DNA of 5,825 nt, taken from assembly GCA_913051755.1 (NCBI GenBank), contig CAJXBR010000031.1:1-5825 (forward strand), written 5' to 3'. Both the position numbers and the translations under genes were made by a program. Of this stretch, positions 1 to 5,825 are shown piece after piece (the stretch's first letter is position 1; every line of letters starts with the position of its first letter). This DNA is from an uncultured Flavobacteriaceae bacterium. GTDB taxonomy: Bacteria > Bacteroidota > Bacteroidia > Flavobacteriales > Flavobacteriaceae. Below the pieces are notes generated by a model. It did not search any database, had not been told where the DNA came from, and saw only the letters and a list, made by a program, of their open reading frames with translations.

Positions 1-276
1 TACACTATTGTGGATGGTGATACCCTTTCTAGTCGATTTGTACGAAACGATTCTATCGAAGTTGATTACTTCTTTGAAACACCTGACACTGCCAATATTC
101 GTTGGGTGAGCGATTGCGAGTGTATCGTAACCAAGCGCAACCCTCTCACCTTTCAAGAGGCAAAAGCAGTGCAGATGAAAATTTTATCCACCTTTGAAGA
201 TGGTTATATCTTCGAATACAATTTGGTTGGCGATCGATCCAATGTTCAGCGTGGTCGTGTGACAAGGCTAAAGTAG
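1..276 (+). CDS. C-terminal part of a small hypothetical protein found beside topoisomerase IV (5' end outside window)
   Basis: The reading frame is open from the first base of the window (Y-T-I-V-D-G-D-T...), so the gene is cut by the window edge. The GTG at position 10 is an internal Val codon rather than the start. The visible 91 residues are soluble in character, with no membrane segment. They carry the stretches RNDSIEVDYF, IRWVSDCECI and FEYNLVGD. From memory, this pattern resembles a roughly 110-130 aa flavobacterial protein, often with an N-terminal lipoprotein or signal sequence, that lies next to parC and is sometimes labelled 'DNA topoisomerase IV' in databases. Nothing visible resembles a topoisomerase domain, so that label would be a neighbour-derived misnomer. 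It ends with tandem in-frame stops, TAG TAA (274-279), and converges on parC. The function is unknown. I am sure that it is coding, and only moderately sure of the family. Confidence 0.75.
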   Translation, partial: YTIVDGDTLSSRFVRNDSIEVDYFFETPDTANIRWVSDCECIVTKRNPLTFQEAKAVQMKILSTFEDGYIFEYNLVGDRSNVQRGRVTRLK

Positions 277-282
277 TAAACT

Positions 283-2874
283 CTAGAGATCCAAAGTAAT
301 TTGAGCGTCATCATCATTCCCTTTTGAAACAGTTTGAGGGTCTTCTACTTCAATGTCGGCTGGCGTTTCTTCTGTTGTTTTTTCATAGGGTAAAGGATCC
401 AAAACATTAAACTGCTTGACCTTTAGTGATGTGACTTGATTGCCAATTGCTTTGATCCCTTTCACAGCGATAAAGTCTTCAAAACTAATCTGTTGGTGTG
501 GTTTTGGATCTTTTTCTCTTAGTTTTGCAAATTCAATTTCAAACGCTGGGCGATAATCTGTATTGATCAATTCAAGTTGACTTTGTTTGCCTTCTTTTAT
601 AAACTGTTCTTCTTTGTCTGCAGCTTCAATGACAAAGCGTTTTCCAAAATATCGCTCTTTAGCTGTATCAAAATAAATTACAGATATTGGTTTGCTAGGC
701 TCCCATTTCTCCAACACAAGCATATCTTCTGGAAAGTGCATGTTTAGATCTGGAATTGCAGTTTTGATCATACCTGACTGTGTAGCGATCAACAAGCGAT
801 CATTACCACGAAAAGCACCAATCAGATCTCCTCGCCCATCGACGTTGAGGCGACCAACAGTTTCATCAAACCATATGTCACGTGGCTTGAGTGTTGAAAC
901 CCCTTCTTCCTTGAACTCAATGCGATTGACAGTGTATTTGGTAATTGTATTCCCACGAACACCTCTCGATTTAATATCCAAATTTGCAAAGTCAACATCC
1001 CATTTTAGTTTTTTTATCCCTTTGGATTGGCGCAGTAAAACTGTCACGATCTCTGCTTCTCCATTTGGGTTTGCTGAGAAGTAAAACACTTTGGATTGAG
1101 CATTGCCATTGGTTAAATCATACTCCTTATCTCTCGTCACACTTGTCACAGGGAATCGCTTCATATAGGTCGTTCCACCTCGTCCATCTCTGTATATCAT
1201 ATTGTATATCGTGCGATCGTCTTTCTTCTTAAAGACAGCAACGTGTATGATATTCTTTCGAATAAATGTTTTGGCCTCAACCCTTGTTACTGTCATTTTT
1301 CCATCGTCTGTAAACACGATAATATCATCGATATCAGCACAGTCGGTGACATATTCATCTCTGCGAAGCGATGTGCCCACAAAACCCTCTTCACGATTCA
1401 CATAGAGCTTGGTGTTTCGAATGACAACTTTTTTGGCATCTACATCGTCGAAGACACGAATCTCTGTTTTTCGCTCGCGACCCTTCCCATAGGTTTGTTT
1501 TAGGTGCTTGAAGTAACTGATTGCAAAATCTGTCAAATTAGCAAGGTCATGCTTTACTTGTGCCAAATCAGCCTCGAGGGCATCAATGCGTTGTTGGGCT
1601 TTGTCAAGATCAAATTTTGAAATTCGCTTGATTCGGATTTCTGTCAATCGAACAACGTCGTCGTCGTTTACTTCTCGTTTTAAATGACTAATATGAGGTG
1701 CTAACCCTTTGTGAATGGCTTGTATCACACCCTCCCAAGTTTCTTGTTCTTCGATGTCACGATAGATTCGATTCTCAATAAAAATACGCTCGAGAGATGC
1801 AAAGTGCCATTGCTCTTCCAATTCTGCCTTTTTTACCAACAACTCCTGCTCGAGTATCGAAACAGTGTTGTCTGTTGATCTGCGCAACATTTCACTTACC
1901 CCTATAAAAAGAGGTTTGTTGTCTTCGATAATACAGCCAAGTGGTGAAATAGAAGTCTCACAGGCTGTGAAGGCATTGAGGGCATCAATGGTTTTATCAG
2001 GCGATATATTGGCTGGTAGATGGATTAGAATTTCAACCTCAGCAGCTGTATTATCCTCAATTCTTTTGATTTTTATTTTACCCTTGTCATTGGCTTTCAA
2101 AATAGAGTCAATCAGAGAAGAAGTGGTTGTACTAAATGGAATTTCTCGTACGACCAGAGTGTTTTTGTCGAGTTGAGAAACCTTTGCACGAACACGAATT
2201 TTGCCCCCTCTCAGTCCATCGTTGTATTGACCAATGTCCATCACACCACCTGTTGGAAAATCAGGGTATAACTCAAATCGTCTTCCTTTGAGGTGTTTGA
2301 TCGATGCATCAATCAATTCAATAAAATTATGAGGTAAGATCTTGGTTGACAATCCGACAGCAATCCCCTCACCACCCTGTGCGAGCAGTAGTGGAAATTT
2401 TACTGGCAGTTGAATTGGTTCTTTTTTCCTCCCATCATAAGACAGTTGCCACTGGGTTACTTTGGGGCTATAGACAACTTCAAGCGCAAACTTTGATAGA
2501 CGAGCTTCGATATATCGCGAAGCAGCAGCACTATCGCCAGTGAGGATATTTCCCCAATTCCCTTGGGTGTCGATCAGCAAGTCCTTTTGACCGATTTGAA
2601 CCATCGCATCAGAAATACTTGCATCGCCATGTGGGTGATATTGCATGGTATGCCCAACGATATTTGCCACTTTGTTGTAGCGCCCATCGTCTAATTCACG
2701 CATCGAGTGAAGGATACGCCTTTGCACTGGTTTTAATCCATCGGCAATGGCAGGGACAGCACGTTCAAGAATTACGTATGAGGCATAGTCCAAAAACCAA
2801 TCCTTATACATTCCTGTAACCTTTACAAGGGTATCTTGTGATTCGTCGAAATGTTTGTCCAAGTTCTCGTCCAT
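283..2874 (-). CDS. parC: DNA topoisomerase IV subunit A (ParC), DNA cleavage/religation subunit
   Basis: Type IIA topoisomerase A subunit of 863 aa. With ParE it cuts both DNA strands through a tyrosyl linkage, passes a second duplex and reseals, which decatenates sister chromosomes. Visible landmarks are an N-terminal winged-helix/tower region (about 25-470) with DGLKPVQRRIL at 45-55, YHPHGDAS at 79-86, and the catalytic pair Arg120-Tyr121 in AAASRYIEARL. GEGIAVG at 168-174 contains the expected DNA-intercalating Ile (I171). A coiled-coil segment lies at about 423-460, and a beta-pinwheel-like C-terminal domain spans about 485-825. There is no canonical GyrA box (QRRGGRG type); a degenerate SRGVRG sits at 636-641. 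This and the parE linkage argue for topoisomerase IV rather than gyrase. The protein is about 110 aa longer than E. coli ParC (752 aa), which as I recall is usual in Bacteroidota. It ends in an acidic tail (about 830-857) and QITLDL. Codon 85 is Ala where E. coli ParC has the quinolone-contact Ser80. The start is supported by a good Shine-Dalgarno inside parE, and the gene follows parE after one base. Confidence 0.96.
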   Translation of the reverse strand: MDENLDKHFDESQDTLVKVTGMYKDWFLDYASYVILERAVPAIADGLKPVQRRILHSMRELDDGRYNKVANIVGHTMQYHPHGDASISDAMVQIGQKDLLIDTQGNWGNILTGDSAAASRYIEARLSKFALEVVYSPKVTQWQLSYDGRKKEPIQLPVKFPLLLAQGGEGIAVGLSTKILPHNFIELIDASIKHLKGRRFELYPDFPTGGVMDIGQYNDGLRGGKIRVRAKVSQLDKNTLVVREIPFSTTTSSLIDSILKANDKGKIKIKRIEDNTAAEVEILIHLPANISPDKTIDALNAFTACETSISPLGCIIEDNKPLFIGVSEMLRRSTDNTVSILEQELLVKKAELEEQWHFASLERIFIENRIYRDIEEQETWEGVIQAIHKGLAPHISHLKREVNDDDVVRLTEIRIKRISKFDLDKAQQRIDALEADLAQVKHDLANLTDFAISYFKHLKQTYGKGRERKTEIRVFDDVDAKKVVIRNTKLYVNREEGFVGTSLRRDEYVTDCADIDDIIVFTDDGKMTVTRVEAKTFIRKNIIHVAVFKKKDDRTIYNMIYRDGRGGTTYMKRFPVTSVTRDKEYDLTNGNAQSKVFYFSANPNGEAEIVTVLLRQSKGIKKLKWDVDFANLDIKSRGVRGNTITKYTVNRIEFKEEGVSTLKPRDIWFDETVGRLNVDGRGDLIGAFRGNDRLLIATQSGMIKTAIPDLNMHFPEDMLVLEKWEPSKPISVIYFDTAKERYFGKRFVIEAADKEEQFIKEGKQSQLELINTDYRPAFEIEFAKLREKDPKPHQQISFEDFIAVKGIKAIGNQVTSLKVKQFNVLDPLPYEKTTEETPADIEVEDPQTVSKGNDDDAQITLDL

Positions 2875-2875
2875 A

Positions 2876-4729
2876 CTACTCCTCTAATTGATCAAGTTCG
2901 ACTTTTAGATTATCAATAATAAACTCTTGCCTTTTTGGGGTGTTTTTACCCATATAAAATGACAACATTTCATCTATACCAACAGCTCGATCTAACATAA
3001 TGGGGTCCAAACGAATATTATCCCCAATGAAGTGTTTGAATTCGTCAGGTGAAATCTCGCCCAAGCCTTTAAACCTAGTGATTTCAGGCTTCTGTCCTAG
3101 CTTATTGATGGCATCAACTCGCTCCTGCTCTGAGTAGCAATAAATCGTTTCTTTTTTGTTCCTCACCCTAAAAAGTGGGGTTTGCAAGATATACAGATGA
3201 CCCTCTTTAATCAGTTCTGGAAAGAACTGTAAAAAGAATGTGATCAACAACAAACGAATGTGCATACCATCTACGTCAGCATCTGTAGCGATAACGATAT
3301 TATTGTAGCGTAAATCTTCCAAACTTTCTTCAATATTTAGTGCTGCTTGCAGCAAGTTGAATTCTTCATTTTCATAAACAATTTTTTTGCTCATGCCATA
3401 CGAATTCATGGGTTTACCTCGCAAACTAAACACTGCTTGGGTATTGACATCTCTCGATTTTGTGATCGATCCACTTGCAGAGTCTCCCTCTGTAATAAAA
3501 AGAGTTGACTCTAATCGTCTTTCTTTTTTCATATCCCCCAAATGGATGCGACAATCACGTAATTTTTTGTTGTGTAAACTCGCTTTTTTGGCTCGTTCAC
3601 GTGCCAATTTTCTTATACCAGAGAGTTCTTTTCTCTCTTTTTCAGCCTGTAAGATTTTGCGTTGAAGTTGCTCGGCAGTTGTGGGGTTTTTATGCAGATA
3701 ATTATCGAGTTTAGTTCCAATAAAATCATTGATATATGTGCGAACAGTTGGCAAATCACCACCCATTTCTGTTGATCCCAGCTTGGTTTTTGTTTGGGAC
3801 TCAAACACTGGTTCCATGACCTTTATACTGATGGCTGATATGATAGATTTTCGAATATCTGATGCGTCAAAATTTTTGCCATAGTGTTCTCGAACAGTCT
3901 TTACGATGGCTTCTCTAAAAGCAGATTGATGGGTACCACCTTGGGTTGTGTGTTGCCCATTGACAAAGGAGTGATATTCTTCGCTGTATTGTGTTTTGCT
4001 GTGTGTGATAGCCACCTCAATATCATTGCCACGCAAATGGATGATGGGATAAAGCATATCCTCAGCATTGTTGTTGTCTTCAAGCAGATCTTTTAATCCA
4101 TTTTCGGACTTGTATTTCTCGCCATTAAAGACAATAGTCAGTCCTGGATTGAGATATACATAGTTTTTGAGCATTCGAACGATGTACTCATGGCGATATC
4201 GAAAGTGCTTAAAAATGCTTTCGTCTGGTACAAAAGACACAGATGTGCCTTTGCGTTTACTGCTCGGTTCTAGTGCAGGGTCTTCTATGAGCTCTCCTCG
4301 ATCAAAAACAGCAACCTTTGATTGATCATCGCGAATGGATTCGACCTTAAAATAGGTCGAAAGGGCATTGACTGCTTTTGTACCAACCCCATTTAGACCA
4401 ACTGATTTTTTAAAAGCGCGTGTGTCATACTTACCACCAGTGTTCATACGCGACACGACATCAACCACCTTTCCCAAAGGGATTCCACGTCCATAGTCAC
4501 GAACAGTGACTTGTCCCTCTTTCACAGCAATTTCAATGGTTTTTCCAGCACCCATGACAAACTCATCAATACTGTTGTCGAGCACCTCTTTGAGTAAAAT
4601 ATAAATCCCATCATCGGCAGATGACCCATCGCCGAGCTTGCCAATATACATACCGGGGCGCATACGAATATGCTCTTTCCAATCAAGAGATCGGATATTA
4701 TCTTCTGTATATTGGGTGGTTTGTGGCAT
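2876..4729 (-). CDS. parE: DNA topoisomerase IV subunit B (ParE), ATPase/TOPRIM subunit
   Basis: ATP-binding and metal-binding subunit of topoisomerase IV, 617 aa (E. coli ParE is 630). It dimerises on ATP binding to capture the transported duplex, and its TOPRIM domain supplies Mg2+ for cleavage by ParC. The GHKL ATPase domain shows EVLDNSIDE at 48-56 (catalytic base E48, Mg-binding N52), VRDYGRGIP at 76-84 (D78, adenine contact) and the glycine-rich lid [14 protein letters not shown] at 111-124. The transducer domain has the SQTKTKLG loop at 311-318, with K314 reaching the gamma-phosphate. The TOPRIM domain has [10 protein letters not shown] at 412-421 (E414), LRGKPMN at 436-442, [11 protein letters not shown] at 482-492 (D483, D485, D487) and RFKGLGE at 552-558. 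It lacks the large TOPRIM insertion seen in proteobacterial GyrB, and its length fits ParE. It is the first gene of the parE-parC operon. There is no Shine-Dalgarno upstream of the ATG, but A residues at -3 and -6 fit Bacteroidota starts. All key catalytic residues are present. Confidence 0.96.
   Translation of the reverse strand: MPQTTQYTEDNIRSLDWKEHIRMRPGMYIGKLGDGSSADDGIYILLKEVLDNSIDEFVMGAGKTIEIAVKEGQVTVRDYGRGIPLGKVVDVVSRMNTGGKYDTRAFKKSVGLNGVGTKAVNALSTYFKVESIRDDQSKVAVFDRGELIEDPALEPSSKRKGTSVSFVPDESIFKHFRYRHEYIVRMLKNYVYLNPGLTIVFNGEKYKSENGLKDLLEDNNNAEDMLYPIIHLRGNDIEVAITHSKTQYSEEYHSFVNGQHTTQGGTHQSAFREAIVKTVREHYGKNFDASDIRKSIISAISIKVMEPVFESQTKTKLGSTEMGGDLPTVRTYINDFIGTKLDNYLHKNPTTAEQLQRKILQAEKERKELSGIRKLARERAKKASLHNKKLRDCRIHLGDMKKERRLESTLFITEGDSASGSITKSRDVNTQAVFSLRGKPMNSYGMSKKIVYENEEFNLLQAALNIEESLEDLRYNNIVIATDADVDGMHIRLLLITFFLQFFPELIKEGHLYILQTPLFRVRNKKETIYCYSEQERVDAINKLGQKPEITRFKGLGEISPDEFKHFIGDNIRLDPIMLDRAVGIDEMLSFYMGKNTPKRQEFIIDNLKVELDQLEE
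2879..2885 (-). promoter_or_regulatory. Shine-Dalgarno of parC, embedded in the 3' end of parE
   Basis: On the minus strand AGAGGAG reads through the last Glu-Glu codons of parE, followed by TAG, one T and the parC ATG. The spacing from the final G to the ATG is 4 bases, a little short. This is the only strong anti-16S match at a start in the window. It decides the parC start and suggests that ribosomes finishing parE reinitiate on parC, which would keep the two subunits near equal amounts. Coupling is inferred from the spacing. Confidence 0.65.
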
Positions 4730-4888
4730 GGTTGCTAATTTAAAACTTAGTCGTAAAATATAGGATCAAGAACAGTGAAAGAAATTAACAATATGAAAAC
4801 AGCTTTTGTTGAAAATACATTCTTTCAAAAAATGTTAAAGTTTAATCAGTAGGATTACCAATCACATAAACTTCTGTACATTTAGGGT
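4730..4888. promoter_or_regulatory. Divergent intergenic region between parE and the tlpA-like gene
   Basis: This 159-base AT-rich gap separates two divergently transcribed units and must hold or border the promoters of both. The Bacteroidota consensus is roughly TTG, 17-23 bases, TAnnTTTG. On the minus strand there are two weak -7 candidates for parE. TATATTTT (4755-4762) leaves about 30 bases from element to ATG but has no well-spaced TTG. TAAGTTTT (4742-4749) has a TTG 17 bases upstream but lies so close to the ATG that the leader would be only a few bases. On the plus strand no candidate matches well. I therefore annotate the region rather than an exact promoter. No small ORF with a convincing start was seen here. 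Confidence 0.5.
4804..4832. repeat. Imperfect inverted repeat in the divergent intergenic region
   Basis: TTGAAA (4809-4814) and TTTCAA (4823-4828) form a perfect 6-base inverted repeat around 8 bases. The outer TTTT (4804-4807) and AAAA (4829-4832) extend it to ten pairs if one G (4808) is bulged. It lies 57 bases upstream of the tlpA-like ATG and about 75 bases upstream of parE. It could be an operator for a dimeric regulator. The arms are almost all A/T, so chance is a fair alternative. It is not followed by a T-run with a GC-rich stem, so it is not a typical terminator. Confidence 0.3.
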
Positions 4889-5356
4889 ATGAATCCAAAT
4901 CGTATTTTATTTGTTCTTTTGGTTACATGCTGCTCGTTTGCGCAACAAAAAGATGTTGCTTCTCTGAATTACGAACAGCTAAAGCCTTTACTATTTCTAG
5001 AAAGCGAAAGAGTTCAAGTTGTTAATTTTTGGGCAACGTGGTGCGCACCTTGCATCAAAGAGTTGCCCTATTTTGAAGAACTCAATCAACGAGATGATGT
5101 TGAGGTGTTGCTTGTGAGTCTCGATTTCCCAAAGCACAAACAAAAAAGACTAATGCCCTTTGTTGAGAAACACAAGCTCAGATCAAAGGTGGTGCATCTA
5201 GACGATGCAGATGAAAACTTTTGGATCAACCAAATCAGCACCAAATGGAGTGGTGCTTTGCCCGCCACGTTGATTTACAACAACGGTCGCCGCGGATTTT
5301 ACGAACAGTCATTTTCCAAGGAAGAATTGTTTGCAGAAGTCAATTCTTACTTTTAA
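4889..5356 (+). CDS. Exported TlpA/ResA-type thioredoxin-like disulfide reductase
   Basis: A 155-aa thioredoxin-fold protein predicted to be exported, where such proteins reduce or exchange disulfides in envelope proteins (for example in cytochrome maturation or oxidative-damage repair). Residues 1-18 look like a Sec signal peptide: Arg5, a hydrophobic core at 6-13, and an S-F-A cleavage site before Q19. C14 and C15 lie inside the signal; the residue before C14 is Thr, so a lipobox is unlikely. The mature part has VVNFWATWCAPCIKELP at 44-60, with active-site Cys52 and Cys55 (WCAPC), and ALPATLIY at 123-130 with the cis-Pro125 expected opposite the active site. WCAPC with an acidic/proline helix after it is typical of TlpA/ResA rather than cytoplasmic thioredoxin. 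The start is the only nearby Met that gives a complete signal peptide. AGGG sits just one base before it, too close to act as a normal Shine-Dalgarno. It probably forms an operon with the next gene, 11 bases away. The exact substrate is unknown. Confidence 0.85.
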   Translation: MNPNRILFVLLVTCCSFAQQKDVASLNYEQLKPLLFLESERVQVVNFWATWCAPCIKELPYFEELNQRDDVEVLLVSLDFPKHKQKRLMPFVEKHKLRSKVVHLDDADENFWINQISTKWSGALPATLIYNNGRRGFYEQSFSKEELFAEVNSYF

Positions 5357-5367
5357 TTATTCACATT

Positions 5368-5825
5368 ATGAAAATCATTTTATTAACTCTCAGTTTTTTA
5401 TTTCTATCCATACCTAACGATTCAGTATCAGGCGATGGATATCAAATTGGCGATGATGCCACAGATTTCTCTTTGCCCAATGTCGATGGCAAAATGGTAT
5501 CACTTTCTTACTTTACAGATGCAAAAGGATTTATTGTCATTTTCACTTGCAATACCTGTCCTTATTCAGTTGCCTACGAAGATCGAATTATTGCGTTGGA
5601 CAACAAGTATAGCGTGCAGGGATACCCTGTCATTGCGATAAACCCCAATGACCCTGCAGCCATCGATGGCGATGAACTTTCAGATATGAAAGTACGTGCA
5701 GAAGAAAAAGGCTTTACTTTTCCTTATTTACAAGATGTTGGACAGCAGATTTATCCTCAATATGGTGCGACAAAAACACCTCATGTTTTTGTGTTGCAAA
5801 AGGATGGTACAGACAATATCGTGCG
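5368..5825 (+). CDS. Exported peroxiredoxin-like thioredoxin-fold protein (3' end outside window)
   Basis: The frame opens at ATG 5368 and stays open to the window end: 152 codons plus two bases. Residues 1 to about 21 look like a signal peptide (Lys2, hydrophobic core at 3-15, possible cleavage after S-V-S), so the protein is probably periplasmic or envelope-facing. The redoxin domain starts at about 26 (YQIGDDATDFSLPNVDG). It has FTCNTCPYSVAYEDR at 59-73 with a CxxC (Cys61, Cys64), VIAINPND at 88-95, FPYLQD at 118-123 and TPHVFVL at 137-143 (cis-Pro138). The pattern matches the PRX-like family 1 (AhpC/TSA-related), in which a thioredoxin-like CxxC replaces the normal peroxiredoxin PxxxTxxC centre. 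Family knowledge says the second Cys corresponds to the peroxidatic one, and the rest of the peroxidase triad is missing. Peroxidase activity is therefore unproven and thiol-disulfide exchange is equally likely. It follows the TlpA-like gene by 11 bases, which suggests co-transcription and perhaps a donor-acceptor pair. No Shine-Dalgarno is visible. Confidence 0.85.
   Translation, partial: MKIILLTLSFLFLSIPNDSVSGDGYQIGDDATDFSLPNVDGKMVSLSYFTDAKGFIVIFTCNTCPYSVAYEDRIIALDNKYSVQGYPVIAINPNDPAAIDGDELSDMKVRAEEKGFTFPYLQDVGQQIYPQYGATKTPHVFVLQKDGTDNIV

Noticed and set aside
10..12. GTG at position 10 as the start of the first gene
   Set aside because: The frame is open to the window edge with plausible coding residues before it, and there is no ribosome binding signal. 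It is an internal Val codon.
281..288. CTCTAGAG palindrome as a bidirectional terminator
   Set aside because: It is only 8 bases with no loop and no adjacent T-run, so it cannot form a stable hairpin. It is just a short palindrome spanning the parC stop.
692..1503. Several plus-strand open frames opposite parC (for example 692-1084 and 1243-1503)
   Set aside because: They lie wholly inside the conserved parC coding region on the other strand, have no recognisable domains or start signals, and read as shadow frames.
3387..4096. Open frames on both strands inside parE (3387-3714, 3613-3804, 3884-4096)
   Set aside because: They overlap the transducer and TOPRIM coding region of parE, and their translations are low-complexity or Ser/Phe-rich shadow products.
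283..4729. Annotation as gyrase (gyrA/gyrB) rather than topoisomerase IV
   Set aside because: There is no canonical GyrA box, the B subunit is ParE-sized, the two genes are tightly linked in parE-parC order, and the sequence texture fits Bacteroidota ParC/ParE.
4889..4945. Lipoprotein signal (LVTC) in the TlpA-like protein
   Set aside because: The residue before the Cys is Thr, not Gly, Ala or Ser, while S-F-A before Q19 is a good ordinary signal peptidase site.
5435..5641. Open frame 5435-5641 on the plus strand
   Set aside because: It is out of frame within the peroxiredoxin-like gene, which has a signal peptide and recognisable redoxin motifs in the other frame.

Overview
The window reads as a piece of chromosome from a member of the Bacteroidota, most likely a marine or environmental flavobacterium. 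This rests on several things: an AT-leaning composition, start sites that mostly lack a Shine-Dalgarno sequence, a signal peptide ending in the flavobacterial-looking SFA|QQ, a linked parE-parC pair, and a long ParC with a Bacteroidota-style HPHGDAS segment at the quinolone-determining position. The species cannot be named from this sequence.

Layout. Positions 1-276 (+) hold the 3' end of a small protein of unknown function, of a kind I associate with the topoisomerase IV locus in flavobacteria. It converges on the topoisomerase IV operon with only 6 bases between stop codons. Positions 283-4729 (-) hold that operon: parE (ATPase/TOPRIM subunit, 617 aa) is upstream and parC (DNA-cleaving subunit, 863 aa) is downstream, separated by one base. 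A Shine-Dalgarno-like sequence for parC lies inside the last codons of parE. Positions 4730-4888 are a 159-base divergent intergenic region with an imperfect inverted repeat. Positions 4889-5356 (+) encode a short exported TlpA/ResA-type thioredoxin (WCAPC). After 11 bases, an exported peroxiredoxin-like/thioredoxin-fold protein (CNTC) starts at 5368 and runs off the window end.

Functionally there are two modules. The first is topoisomerase IV, a heterotetramer (ParC2ParE2) that decatenates daughter chromosomes and relaxes supercoils in the cytoplasm. The second is a pair of envelope thiol-disulfide proteins that are probably co-transcribed and act outside the cytoplasmic membrane. No direct functional link between the two modules is visible; they share only the divergent intergenic region.

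I found no tRNA or rRNA, CRISPR array, insertion sequence or clear intrinsic terminator, and no convincing undescribed system. The points most worth a second look are the extreme C-terminus of ParC (QITLDL, which resembles a sliding-clamp-binding hexapeptide), the degenerate GyrA-box-like SRGVRG in its C-terminal domain, the natural Ala at the quinolone-contact position, and the tight gene junctions.
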